A DNA stretch of 55,856 nucleotides from positions 1 through 55,856 of the forward strand of contig CASEEG010000079.1 in the NCBI GenBank assembly GCA_949286885.1. Reading direction: 5' to 3'. The stretch comes from an uncultured bacterium (GTDB lineage Bacteria; Cyanobacteriota; Vampirovibrionia; Gastranaerophilales; Gastranaerophilaceae). A program made the position numbers and the translations under genes. Below, piece by piece: positions 39,493-47,939 of the stretch. Numbering within the stretch: position 1 is the first letter of the stretch; the number at the start of each line of letters is the position of its first letter. The notes under the pieces were generated by a model that worked only from the letters and a program-made list of their open reading frames with translations, searched no databases and had not been told where the DNA came from.

Positions 39493-40944
39493 TTATTTTT
39501 CCAATTCTTTTTTTATAATTTCATTCAACAATTTTGGATTTGCTCTGACTTTTGTTTCCTTCATTGCCTGTCCGACAAAGAACCCAAAGAGTTTATCTCT
39601 TCCGCCTTTGTATGCAGCAACCTGTTCGGGATTTGCCTCAATAATTTTTTTTGCAATTGCTTCAAGGGCAGATGTGTCAGATAGTACGCTCAAACCCTTC
39701 TTTTCTACGAGCTGCTGAGCATCCTCACCCGTTTTTAGGATTTCAACAATTAGCTGTTTTGCAATATTGTTTGAAATAGTGCCTTTATCAAGCAGACCAA
39801 GCAATTTTACAAAATTATCTACACTAAGTTTTGTTTCATTAATTGAAACTTTTTCTTCTTTTAAATATGCTGCAACCTCTCCCGATAGGAAATTGGAAGC
39901 CACTTTAGGATTTACACCTGCCTTGAGCGCTTCATCAAAGAATAATGCAGTATCCATTTGGTTAACAAGCACATTGGCATCATACTCGCTAAGCCCTAGC
40001 CCTACATATCTTTCAACCTTTTGTGTCGGCAATTCAGGCATGGTTTTTCTTATTTGTTCTATCCATTCTCTGCTTATCTCAAGAGGCATTAAGTCAGGTT
40101 CGGGAAAATATCTGTAATCATGAGCATCTTCTTTACCGCGCATAGAAGATGTTGTACCGCTATTATCATCCCAAAGTCTGGTTTCTTGTACAACTTCGCC
40201 ACCATCTTCAATTATTTCGGTTTGTCTTGCAAATTCATACTCAATTGCTCTTTGCAATGCTTTAAAACTGTTAACATTTTTTATTTCAGCCCTTGTGCCA
40301 AATTCTTTTTGACCTTTAAGTCTTACAGAAATATTAGCGTCAGCTCTCATAGAACCTTCTTCTAAGTTGCCGTCACAGACACCGATGTATCTTAAAATAT
40401 TTCTTAATTGTTCAACATACTCTCTTGCTTCGTCAGATGAGCGCATATCAGGCTCAGAAACAATTTCAAGCAGTGGTGTACCTGCTCTATTTAAATCAAC
40501 AAGTGAATATGATGAACCGTAAAGACCTGCGGCACCAGCATGGACAAGCTTGCCTGCATCTTCTTCCAAGTGGGCACGAGTTATACCGATTTTTTTATTA
40601 GATATTTGCACCCAACCGCCAAGACAAATTGGCTCATCAAATTGAGAAATTTGGTAACCTTTTGGCAAATCAGGGTAAAAATATTGTTTTCTGTCAAACT
40701 TACACCTTTTTGGTATTTGCGAATTAAGTGCAAGACCTGTCAGTATACCCATTCTTACTGCTTCTTTGTTTAAAACGGGCAAGACACCGGGCATGCCAAG
40801 CGTAATTGCTGATGTTTGCGTATTTGGTTCTTTTCCAAACTGAGCACCGTCAGGCGCAAATATTTTTGTATTGGTTTTTAGTTGTGCATGAACTTCAAGA
40901 CCAATAACCATTTCATATTTTTCTTTCATATCCTCAGGTGACAT
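39493..40944 (-). CDS. gatB: Asp-tRNA(Asn)/Glu-tRNA(Gln) amidotransferase subunit B
   Basis: This 483-residue protein is a full GatB: 'YEMVIGLEVHAQLKTNTKIF' near the N-terminus, 'GMPGVLPVLN', 'FDRKQYFYPDLPKGYQISQ', 'HLEEDAGKLVH', 'DLNRAGTPLLEIVSEPDMRS', 'EEGSMRADANISVR' and 'TRLWDDNSGTTSSMRGKEDA' with the kinase-like domain, then the helical YqeY-type tail ending 'LNEIIKKELEK'. It activates the tRNA-bound Glu or Asp for amide formation. AAGGAG sits 5 nt before the ATG at 40944; the longer frame starts at a TTG upstream of that motif. GatC lies 7 kb away, and GatA is outside the window. tRNA-Leu follows. Confidence 0.97.
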   Translation of the reverse strand: MSPEDMKEKYEMVIGLEVHAQLKTNTKIFAPDGAQFGKEPNTQTSAITLGMPGVLPVLNKEAVRMGILTGLALNSQIPKRCKFDRKQYFYPDLPKGYQISQFDEPICLGGWVQISNKKIGITRAHLEEDAGKLVHAGAAGLYGSSYSLVDLNRAGTPLLEIVSEPDMRSSDEAREYVEQLRNILRYIGVCDGNLEEGSMRADANISVRLKGQKEFGTRAEIKNVNSFKALQRAIEYEFARQTEIIEDGGEVVQETRLWDDNSGTTSSMRGKEDAHDYRYFPEPDLMPLEISREWIEQIRKTMPELPTQKVERYVGLGLSEYDANVLVNQMDTALFFDEALKAGVNPKVASNFLSGEVAAYLKEEKVSINETKLSVDNFVKLLGLLDKGTISNNIAKQLIVEILKTGEDAQQLVEKKGLSVLSDTSALEAIAKKIIEANPEQVAAYKGGRDKLFGFFVGQAMKETKVRANPKLLNEIIKKELEK

Positions 40945-41089
40945 GTTTTCTCCTTGCTTCAAGCTCTCAAGATAAATATATCATAAAAAAATTTATAAAA
41001 AAGTTAATAATTCTTAATATTCAACAAATATAAGGCACATTATTTTATCAGCATGAGTTTATTAATATAAGGAAGTGGAGTGTTAAATT

Positions 41090-41833
41090 ATGAGTTATCC
41101 TTTAAATCATCAACAATATATTCCGCAAACATTGCCAAGTGCGAGTTGCGGAGCAGTTTCTATAAATATTATGAATCCTACTGTAGGCTATTCAAATCCT
41201 ATGGCACCAATATGTCAAAGTGGTGTCTATCAATATCCTACCGGGACTTATTATTCGCAACAACCTTCACAAATACAATATCCTTTGAATTATAACAACA
41301 ATTTAACAAATCTTTCCGGCGCTAATGCCGTTAGCGATAATTCACAAGATCTGCCCACTCCGCCTGCACCCAGCAAGGAGGAAAAGGCGATTAATGACGA
41401 AACTAAGAATGAAGAAAAAAAGTCAGAAGAAATAAAAGAAATTACCCCTTTGACTGATGATTATATCAAAACTTTGGAGAATTATTTGAATTCTCAGGAC
41501 TCAAAGATAAGACTTATGGCTGCCAACGATTTGCTTGAACGATTTAAAGAAGATCCGAAAAGAAAAAATGATGTTGCATTAACTGCACTTTTGAATAAAA
41601 TTTTGCAAGACCCAAATTCAACAGTCAGGTTTCTCGGATTAACAACACTGGATGCGGGTTATGCACTTGGTAATGAACAAACCGTAGAATTACTGAAAAG
41701 TATTCAAGCTGATGGACAAAAAGAGTATGGCGAAGATTCGCGATTAGCTTCGCAAATCTTGTTAAAACTCAGTGCAGGGGAAAAAGTAAAATATAGTCCT
41801 GATGACAATCAATCAAAAGGAGTTGAGCAATGA
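41090..41833 (+). CDS. AVSINI-motif protein with HEAT-like C-terminal domain
   Basis: This 247-residue protein has a Pro/Gln/Tyr/Asn-rich, probably disordered N-terminal ~90 residues that contain 'CGAVSINIMNP', then a Glu/Lys-rich linker, then a helical region of ~110 residues with HEAT-type rhythm ('LENYLNSQDSKIRLMAANDL', 'NKILQDPNSTVRFLGLTTL'). No signal peptide or membrane segment is seen. The gene at 42378 shares the motif ('SAVSINIYEP') and the layout, so they are paralogues in one cluster. The family is not recognised outside this type of genome. GGAAGTGGAG precedes the ATG, and the stop overlaps the next start as ATGA. Confidence 0.7.
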   Translation: MSYPLNHQQYIPQTLPSASCGAVSINIMNPTVGYSNPMAPICQSGVYQYPTGTYYSQQPSQIQYPLNYNNNLTNLSGANAVSDNSQDLPTPPAPSKEEKAINDETKNEEKKSEEIKEITPLTDDYIKTLENYLNSQDSKIRLMAANDLLERFKEDPKRKNDVALTALLNKILQDPNSTVRFLGLTTLDAGYALGNEQTVELLKSIQADGQKEYGEDSRLASQILLKLSAGEKVKYSPDDNQSKGVEQ

Positions 41834-42279
41834 ATTGGCTGAATTTTGCTACTAAGACAGCTTCAATTTTAGCAACCGGTACATCTTTATATGATATACA
41901 TAAACTTGGGGTGCAAAGCGCAAATATAAAACGTGAAAGCAATTATGCTGACGATTTTATAGCGCAAACAATCGGTGCTTCAAAGTTAAATTATCCTAGC
42001 GAAAAACATAATAAGATGAAAGAATGGATTTTATCTTTTAAATATCCTCTGCAAGCTTCGGAAGTATTTAACACAGTCAGCGGTTACATACAGGGTGCAA
42101 TTAAAGGCATCGGATACAATCTTGGTACTCTTGGTTTTTCCGCACTTGCATTCTTTGCAAAAAAAGATTCTTTCAAGAAAGTTGGTATAATTGGTTTGGG
42201 ACTTTCTGTTGCTTGGGACTTTATAAAGAACAGTACAAACCTGTTTGAAAAAACTGACTACTTGGGAAAAAATAATTAA
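41830..42279 (+). CDS. Small protein with hydrophobic segments, unknown function
   Basis: The 149-residue protein has no classical signal peptide. It has two hydrophobic stretches, 'GIGYNLGTLGFSALAFFA' near residue 98 and 'VGIIGLGLSVAWDFI' near 120, which could form a membrane hairpin. The N-terminal part is polar-helical ('TSLYDIHKLGVQSANIK'), and 'HNKMKEWILSFKYPLQASEV' follows. No family is recognised. Its ATG overlaps the previous stop by 4 nt, so it is translated together with the AVSINI-motif protein and may anchor it to a membrane, which is speculation based on context. Confidence 0.6.
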   Translation: MNWLNFATKTASILATGTSLYDIHKLGVQSANIKRESNYADDFIAQTIGASKLNYPSEKHNKMKEWILSFKYPLQASEVFNTVSGYIQGAIKGIGYNLGTLGFSALAFFAKKDSFKKVGIIGLGLSVAWDFIKNSTNLFEKTDYLGKNN

Positions 42280-42377
42280 GAATTTACAAAACTTAAACTT
42301 TAAAGTAAAAATAGCAATAAAATTTTATCACATTATTTGTAACAACAGTAAAAGTAATATTCATAAAGGAGATTTAT

Positions 42378-43409
42378 ATGATACAACCTCAGTATTTACA
42401 GCAGCAATACCCGCAGGCACCTTCTGCAGTGAGCATAAATATCTATGAGCCAAAGAGTTATGGTTCTGCGCCGGTGCAACAAGTACCTTATTCTTACTCA
42501 AACCAGTTGTACGCTATGCCACAGGCTTCAGCATGGGCACAACAACCAATTAGCTATGCACAATCTCCTTTTCAGCAATATGCAATCCCCCAATTTGTTC
42601 CACAACAGTTACCGACTCAAATCGCTCCTGAGTTGAATACTATTCCAGTTGCACCTCAACCTATGCCTGATGCAGTAATTGATAACAATAATAACAGTGT
42701 AAATCAACAGGCAAATACTCAAGAGGTTCCGATGCCTCAGGTAGCTCAAGAGGAACAAGATAGCCCAAAAGTTGATACAGATGCACTTATTGCAGATTTA
42801 AAGAGCACAGATTATACAGTTCAAAAAGACGCATTAACATCTATCGCTAATTTTAGTCAAACTACACCCGATATTGCTCTTCAAGTCGTAACAGATCCTA
42901 TCAAACAGGCTTTGGTTGATATCATTAAAACAGATACAACAAATTTCCCGGATTTAACAGATGAACAGAAGGCACTTGCCGAAAGAAAAGATAAGGGTGA
43001 AACACTTAGTGCGGAAGAACAAGCTACGCTTGATAAACCTTCACAAAAATTAGAAGCTGACACTAACAGAGTATTGGCATTGTTTACCTTAGCAATGTTA
43101 CAAAAACTGTCAAGAGACAATGAGTCTCAATATGCTCAATTCCAGAAAGAACAAGGCAAAGAAGCACCCAAGTTTTTGGCATTAAAAGACCTTCTTGGAT
43201 ACAATGAAATAGTTAACACTATTCAAAATGATTCAAACGGTCAATTAAGAGCTGCCGCAATACAAGCTTTACAATACATAGCAAAACCGGAAGAAAAGCC
43301 TGAAGTAGAACAAATTCTACAATCTTCATTGAACGACAATGATCCTATGGTTAAACAAGTTGCTCAAGAAGCTTTGTCTAAATTAGGCGAGCCTCCTGCC
43401 CAAGCTTAA
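42378..43409 (+). CDS. AVSINI-motif protein, larger paralogue with HEAT-like repeats
   Basis: This 343-residue protein opens with a Gln/Pro/Tyr-rich region of ~130 residues ('QYLQQQYPQAPSAVSINIYE' contains the shared motif), an acidic linker, and a helical C-terminal half with HEAT-like units ('ALIADLKSTDYTVQKDALTS', 'LRAAAIQALQYIAKPEEKPE', 'LNDNDPMVKQVAQEALSKLG'). The layout equals that of the protein at 41090. AAAGGAG lies before the ATG, and the ~100-nt gap before it suggests separate transcription is possible. It is followed by a strong terminator. Such low-complexity heads plus HEAT tails suggest a scaffold; the partner and place in the cell are unknown. Confidence 0.7.
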   Translation: MIQPQYLQQQYPQAPSAVSINIYEPKSYGSAPVQQVPYSYSNQLYAMPQASAWAQQPISYAQSPFQQYAIPQFVPQQLPTQIAPELNTIPVAPQPMPDAVIDNNNNSVNQQANTQEVPMPQVAQEEQDSPKVDTDALIADLKSTDYTVQKDALTSIANFSQTTPDIALQVVTDPIKQALVDIIKTDTTNFPDLTDEQKALAERKDKGETLSAEEQATLDKPSQKLEADTNRVLALFTLAMLQKLSRDNESQYAQFQKEQGKEAPKFLALKDLLGYNEIVNTIQNDSNGQLRAAAIQALQYIAKPEEKPEVEQILQSSLNDNDPMVKQVAQEALSKLGEPPAQA

Positions 43410-43462
43410 TCGGCCATGTAGAATGTAATTAGTTTTTTAATAAGCACAAGACACCTGTTTAT

Positions 43463-43490
43463 ACCCGCACTAACATTATTTAGTGCGGGT
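43463..43490 (+). terminator. Hairpin terminator after the AVSINI cluster
   Basis: ACCCGCACTAA (43463-43473), 6-nt loop, TTAGTGCGGGT (43480-43490): a perfect 11-bp stem followed by an AT-rich stretch. Confidence 0.85.
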
Positions 43491-43515
43491 TAAATTATTA
43501 ATATATATTAAAATT

Positions 43516-43544
43516 TTGAATTTTAATTTTCCATATAGTTTAAT
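43516..43544 (+). promoter_or_regulatory. Promoter 6 nt before the start codon (leaderless candidate)
   Basis: TTGAAT (43516-43521), 17-nt spacer, TTTAAT (43539-43544), six bases, ATG at 43551. No Shine-Dalgarno is seen. Confidence 0.55.
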
Positions 43545-43550
43545 AATAAT

Positions 43551-43868
43551 ATGAGTAAAGTTACTAAGTTTGGAGCAAAAAGTAATAATAAAAAAATCGC
43601 ACAACTAAAGTCATATCTTGGTTTTGAATATATAAAACTAAAAAAAGATGTAAACGGACTTGAATTTAGTGCTGACCATTTAGTTGAATACGCAAAGAAA
43701 AACCGCTACAATATTTCAGTTGTTCGAAAAGTAGAAGATAACACTTTTGTGTATAATTTTTTTGTCGAGGGGTCAAAACTCAATATATTCCTGGATGCGT
43801 ACTTTAATGGTAAAATTGAAGGCGATATTATTGATATTGATAAATTAAAACCGGAAAATTTAGCATGA
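43551..43868 (+). CDS. Small protein of unknown function upstream of the radical SAM gene
   Basis: The 105-residue basic protein is mixed alpha/beta ('KSYLGFEYIKLKKDVNGLEF', 'YNISVVRKVEDNTFVYNFFV', 'KLNIFLDAYFNGKIEGDIID') without signal peptide or membrane segment. No domain is recognised. It overlaps the TIGR03960-type gene by 4 nt (ATGA), so the two are translationally coupled and probably functionally linked. The leaderless-type promoter at 43516 would drive both. Its size and fold class would suit a small accessory protein, but there is no direct evidence for that. Confidence 0.6.
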   Translation: MSKVTKFGAKSNNKKIAQLKSYLGFEYIKLKKDVNGLEFSADHLVEYAKKNRYNISVVRKVEDNTFVYNFFVEGSKLNIFLDAYFNGKIEGDIIDIDKLKPENLA

Positions 43869-45649
43869 GCAATTTTTTAGATGAATATGCCCCTATTTTA
43901 GCATCTTGCGAAAAACCATCAAGATATATAGGTGATGAATTTTTGAGCGCTAATAAAGATTTTAACGCATCAAAAGTTAAAATTGCTTTTGCTTTTCCGG
44001 ATAAATACGAAATAGGAATTAGCAATTTCGGTTTAAAAATTCTGTATCATGTCGTAAATTCTCAAGATAATTATATGGCAGACAGAGTTTATGCGCCCGA
44101 TAAAGACTTTCTTGATATATTACTCAAACACAACAAAAAATTGTATGCACTTGAGTCAAAAAAAAATTTAAATCAATTTGATTTTGTAGGTTTTGCTTTG
44201 CAATATGAAATGTCATATACCACAATTCTCAAAATGTTGGAATTTTCTGCTATTCCAATATTTTCATCCATGCGAGGTAACGATGACCCTATTATACTTG
44301 CAGGCGGTCCGTGTGCTTATAATCCTGCACCGCTAAGCGACTTTATAGACTTATTTTTAATAGGTGATGGGGAAGAAGTTATTCTAGATATATTGAATTT
44401 ATATGAAAATTCAAAAAATCTGCCAAGAGAAGAGTTAATCCAAAAGCTTGCAAAAATTGAGGGTGTATATTCTCCCGCTTACCCCAAAAAAACTAAAAAA
44501 CGCATATTTAATTTGGATAAAAAATCACATCCTACAAAATCTCCAATTTCGCACTTTGCGTGCATACATGACAGGGCTACTGTTGAAATTAGGCGAGGTT
44601 GTGGGCGTTTGTGTAGATTTTGCCAAAGCGCACACACTAACCTGCCTGTCCGCGAAAGAAGAGCTGATGACATTATTTCTCTTACCTGTGATTATGTGAA
44701 AAATACCGGGTACGATGAATATTCTCTGCTCTCACTTTCTTCCAATGATCATACGAACATTGAAGAAATTATATTCAGATTAAATCAACACTTCAGTGGA
44801 ACCGGTATAAATGTTTCATTACCAAGCCAACGTGCCGACAAGTTTTCTCTAAAACTTGCCAAATTAATGCAACAAGAAAAAAAATCTGCAATTACAATCG
44901 CACCTGAAGCCGGAAGCCAGAGAATGCGAGATATAATAAATAAAAATTTAACTGAAGAACAAATTATAAATGCTGTTTTATCTTGTGTAAAAAGCGGGTG
45001 GAATAAAATAAAATTTTATTTTATAATTGGTTTGCCATTTGAACATGATGATGATGTTCTTGCAATTGCCGAGTTGATAAAAAGCATAAATCTTGCTTGT
45101 AAATCGGAAAAATTACCAATTCCTTCAATAACGTGTTCTATTTCTGTATTTGTGCCAAAGCCGCACACTCCTTTTGCTTGGCACAGGCAAAATTCATTGG
45201 ATGAAATTGAGCATAAAAAACAGCTTTTGCTCTCCTGTAAATCTCAAATAAAAAATGCAAAACTCAATTTTCATTCCTCAAGAGTTTCTCAGTTAGAAGC
45301 TTTCTTTACCCGTGGCAATAAATCTGTTGGCAGTTTTATTTACGAACTTTACAAAAACGGTTCTTATTTAGACTCTTGGGAAGAAAATATTAATTTTGAC
45401 ATGTACGACTGCGTTGCAAAAAAAATTGGCATAGATTATAAAAAAGAGGCTACTGAAAATCTTGATATTTATTCTCAAATGCCTTGGGATATAATTGATA
45501 CCGGAATAGATAAAAGTTGGCTGATAAATGAATACTGTAAAGCCAAAAATGCTGAAACTACCGTCCCCTGTGAAGTGAGATGTTCGGGCTGTGGTGTTTG
45601 TAAAAACTTCAGTACAAAAAGAATATATGACGACAAAATTAGGAAGTAA
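43865..45649 (+). CDS. TIGR03960-type radical SAM protein
   Basis: This is a 594-residue protein. The N-terminal part resembles a B12-binding Rossmann fold ('VKIAFAFPDKYEIGISNFGL', 'FVGFALQYEMSYTTILKML', 'PIILAGGPCAYNPAPLSDFI'). The radical SAM core starts with 'VEIRRGCGRLCRFCQSAHTN' (CX3CX2C) and includes 'TIAPEAGSQRMRDIINKNLT' and 'FIIGLPFEHDDDVLAIAELI'. The C-terminus has an extra cysteine cluster 'CEVRCSGCGVCKNF'. This matches the TIGR03960 family of cyanobacteria and Firmicutes, often fused to or next to a DUF2344 (TIGR03936) protein, which is absent here. The reaction is unknown; RNA modification has been suggested for related genes. Confidence 0.85.
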   Translation: MSNFLDEYAPILASCEKPSRYIGDEFLSANKDFNASKVKIAFAFPDKYEIGISNFGLKILYHVVNSQDNYMADRVYAPDKDFLDILLKHNKKLYALESKKNLNQFDFVGFALQYEMSYTTILKMLEFSAIPIFSSMRGNDDPIILAGGPCAYNPAPLSDFIDLFLIGDGEEVILDILNLYENSKNLPREELIQKLAKIEGVYSPAYPKKTKKRIFNLDKKSHPTKSPISHFACIHDRATVEIRRGCGRLCRFCQSAHTNLPVRERRADDIISLTCDYVKNTGYDEYSLLSLSSNDHTNIEEIIFRLNQHFSGTGINVSLPSQRADKFSLKLAKLMQQEKKSAITIAPEAGSQRMRDIINKNLTEEQIINAVLSCVKSGWNKIKFYFIIGLPFEHDDDVLAIAELIKSINLACKSEKLPIPSITCSISVFVPKPHTPFAWHRQNSLDEIEHKKQLLLSCKSQIKNAKLNFHSSRVSQLEAFFTRGNKSVGSFIYELYKNGSYLDSWEENINFDMYDCVAKKIGIDYKKEATENLDIYSQMPWDIIDTGIDKSWLINEYCKAKNAETTVPCEVRCSGCGVCKNFSTKRIYDDKIRK

Positions 45650-45998
45650 GTTTTTCAACTATTGTGATAAAATTCACAATATCGATTGGTTTTGTTATAT
45701 AGTTCTCACAACCCAGTGCTTTTGCGGTCTGTTTATCTTTATCCATAGCAAATGCAGACACTATCAGTGTCTTAGGGCAATTCAAGTTGTCGCATTGTAA
45801 CTTTCTGAGTAAAGAAAAGCCATCCAGCTTTGGAAGTTGTATATCCAGAATAACCAAATCAAAGCTGCCTGACTTAATCTTATCGTATGCCTCGACTCCG
45901 TCATAAGCTTTAAAAACGATATACCCTTTGGCATCAAGAATATCTGCAAAAAGTTTCATATTTGTAGGATTATCTTCAACAATAAGTATTTTCTTCAT
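45639..45998 (-). CDS. Single-domain response regulator (CheY/DivK-like)
   Basis: This 119-residue protein is a lone receiver domain with all key residues: 'ILIVEDNPTNMKLFADIL', phospho-acceptor Asp in 'LVILDIQLPKLDGFSLL', 'TLIVSAFAM' and 'NYITKPIDI'. It has no output domain, so it acts by protein contact or phosphotransfer, as CheY or DivK do. It overlaps the histidine kinase gene upstream by 4 nt and probably receives the phosphoryl group from that kinase. It is convergent with the TIGR03960-type gene and overlaps its 3' end by 11 nt. Confidence 0.93.
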   Translation of the reverse strand: MKKILIVEDNPTNMKLFADILDAKGYIVFKAYDGVEAYDKIKSGSFDLVILDIQLPKLDGFSLLRKLQCDNLNCPKTLIVSAFAMDKDKQTAKALGCENYITKPIDIVNFITIVEKLTS

Positions 45999-47203
45999 AC
46001 AATAGCACCTTTAAGTTGGACTTTAAATGTAGTTCCCTTGTTAACGGTACTTTCCAGAGTAATTTTTCCTTTATGGAGTTTGACAAGTTCCTTTGTAATT
46101 GTAAGACCAAGTCCGGTTGAGCTTTGACCTTTTGTATAAAGATTATTTAAATGAACAAATTTTGTAAAAATTTTGTTATGGTATTTCTTTTCTATGCCAA
46201 TGCCATTATCCTGGACTTCAAGCATAAAATCTTTACCTATTTTATAAGTTTTAATGCATACTTTTCCTTTTTCGGGTGTAAATTTTATTGCATTACTTAA
46301 CAAATTGTAAAGTATTTGTTGTAATTTCTGATAGTCAGCTTTTATATTATCCGTACAGTTGTTTAGAAAATTTACTTCAATTGATTTTTGTTCAAAAAGG
46401 GGAGTTAATATATTAATTGCTTCTTGAATAACACTTTGTGGTGAAAGTTCGCATAATGTTATTTTCATGGCTTTAGACTCAATTTTGGACAAGTCCAGAA
46501 TTTCATTTATCATTCCCAACAAGTGTAATCCTGAAATTTGTATGTCTTTTACATATTCTTCCTGTTTTTTGTTTAATTCGCCAAATATTTTGCAGCCAAG
46601 TGCCTGTGAAAATCCTATAATAGCGTTCAGCGGGGTTCTTAATTCATGAGAAATATTTGCAAGAAAAGCATTTTTTGTTTTGTCTAACTCAAGAAGTTTT
46701 TTGTGTTGTTTTTCTATTATGTCATATGCATTATTTTTCTCACTTATGCTATCTTGAAGTGCTTTTAATTGCATTTTAAAAACATCATTAAGCTCGTAAT
46801 CCTTTATTAGGTATGAGATGACACTTACAAGTGATTCATAGGACTTTATTTCCAGATTACTAAATTTGTCTTTTCTCTGGATGATACAGAATCCAAAGAG
46901 TGAATTCCTGATTAGCAGCTTAGTGCATAAAAAACACTCATTATTCATCGTAAAAGTATGTGTATTGCCTGCGGAAATATCCTTTATAAAATTACTGTCA
47001 ATTTTATACGGGAATAAGATATTACCGCTCTCGCCCATAAGTTCACCATTATTTGAACTTAAGAAATATATGGAACTGTATTGAGAAGAAAAAGTATCAT
47101 TAACCTTTTCCAAAACCTTATCATAGAAATTAATCTCAGATGTATTTTGACTGTTAATTAAATCAGATATTAGTGATAGTACTTTTTCTACAATAATTTC
47201 CAT
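45995..47203 (-). CDS. Cytoplasmic hybrid-type sensor histidine kinase with GAF-like N-terminus
   Basis: This 402-residue kinase has no membrane segment. Residues ~1-135 look like a GAF-type sensor ('FSSQYSSIYFLSSNNGELMG', 'NSLFGFCIIQRKDKFSNLEI'). A coiled linker leads to HisKA with the phospho-histidine in 'NISHELRTPLNAIIGFS', and the HATPase domain shows the N-box 'QQILYNLLSNAIKFTPEKG', the G1 box 'DNGIGI' and the G2 box 'STGLGLTITKELVKLHKGKI'. It should phosphorylate the receiver encoded next, with which it overlaps by 4 nt. The GAF ligand is unknown. The promoter is leaderless-type with TATAAT 6 nt before the ATG. Confidence 0.92.
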   Translation of the reverse strand: MEIIVEKVLSLISDLINSQNTSEINFYDKVLEKVNDTFSSQYSSIYFLSSNNGELMGESGNILFPYKIDSNFIKDISAGNTHTFTMNNECFLCTKLLIRNSLFGFCIIQRKDKFSNLEIKSYESLVSVISYLIKDYELNDVFKMQLKALQDSISEKNNAYDIIEKQHKKLLELDKTKNAFLANISHELRTPLNAIIGFSQALGCKIFGELNKKQEEYVKDIQISGLHLLGMINEILDLSKIESKAMKITLCELSPQSVIQEAINILTPLFEQKSIEVNFLNNCTDNIKADYQKLQQILYNLLSNAIKFTPEKGKVCIKTYKIGKDFMLEVQDNGIGIEKKYHNKIFTKFVHLNNLYTKGQSSTGLGLTITKELVKLHKGKITLESTVNKGTTFKVQLKGAIV

Positions 47204-47209
47204 TAGAAA

Positions 47210-47238
47210 ATTATATGTTTTTTTTATAAATTTAGCAA
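47210..47238 (-). promoter_or_regulatory. Promoter of the kinase/receiver operon (leaderless candidate)
   Basis: On the minus strand: TTGCTA (47233-47238), 17-nt spacer, TATAAT (47210-47215), six bases, ATG at 47203. No Shine-Dalgarno is present. Confidence 0.6.
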
Positions 47239-47249
47239 TAACTTAACAT

Positions 47250-47756
47250 TTATTGAATGTTTATTTTGTATCCGCCTTTTGTTGCGTTTTGCAAAATATC
47301 TTCATTTATTTTTGCTCTCAAATTTTTTATGTATTTATAGACATAATCTGTAGGAAGTTCAAGTACATTTGCAAGTTCTTTAGCGTAAACAATATGGTTT
47401 TTATTTTTAATGAAATAATCCAAAACCGTTTGTTCTCTTTGGGTAAGAGATTTTTTAAATGTAATTTTTAATCCTATGTCAATATTGTCTTTTTTGTTAG
47501 ATTTTTTTATTAAACTTTCCTGCATTTCAAGTGATTTTTTTGCAACTTTTAATATTTTATCTTTCGGCTTTTCGTCTTTAATTTCAGTTATTGAAGCTGC
47601 AAATTTTTCGTTTTTTAAAACAATATCAACAATATCACGCGTTTGTTTTTCTTCCTTAAGCGTTTTTCCTAGACGTTTTGCGTACTCTTCCAGTGTAATT
47701 TTTTCAAGAGAACTTCTCCATTGCTTTATTTCTTCTTTACTTAAATATTCACTCAT
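47250..47756 (-). CDS. Winged-helix DNA-binding protein (OmpR/PhoB-type output domain without receiver)
   Basis: The 168-residue protein has a charged helical N-terminal half ('EYLSKEEIKQWRSSLEKITL', 'RDIVDIVLKNEKFAASITEI'). The C-terminal ~70 residues resemble the transcriptional regulatory wing domain: 'LTQREQTVLDYFIKNKNHIV', 'KELANVLELPTDYVYKYIKN', 'LRAKINEDILQNATKGGYKI'. The 'LRAKI' and 'GGYKI' ends match the recognition helix and wing of OmpR/PhoB proteins. There is no receiver, so it would not be phosphorylated like a classic regulator. It is transcribed separately from the kinase operon. Target genes are unknown. Confidence 0.7.
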   Translation of the reverse strand: MSEYLSKEEIKQWRSSLEKITLEEYAKRLGKTLKEEKQTRDIVDIVLKNEKFAASITEIKDEKPKDKILKVAKKSLEMQESLIKKSNKKDNIDIGLKITFKKSLTQREQTVLDYFIKNKNHIVYAKELANVLELPTDYVYKYIKNLRAKINEDILQNATKGGYKINIQ

Positions 47757-47889
47757 TAACTGTTCCTCTTGTATTATGTGTTTTTCCCGTACACTCTTTT
47801 ATAACACAGACTTACTTGAAAAATCAGCAAATATTGCATAAAGTAAATTTTTTTTTATTTATTTAAAATTTGCAAAAAAACTCTTGACA

Positions 47890-47918
47890 ATAAAAAAGCC
47901 TTGCTTTACGCAAGGCTT
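47890..47918 (-). terminator. Rho-independent terminator of fba
   Basis: On the minus strand: AAGCCTTGC, 5-nt loop, GCAAGGCTT, then TTTTTA. The 9-bp stem plus U-run is a textbook intrinsic terminator 21 nt after the fba stop. Confidence 0.92.
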
Positions 47919-47939
47919 AAATAGCTTTGTAAAACTATA

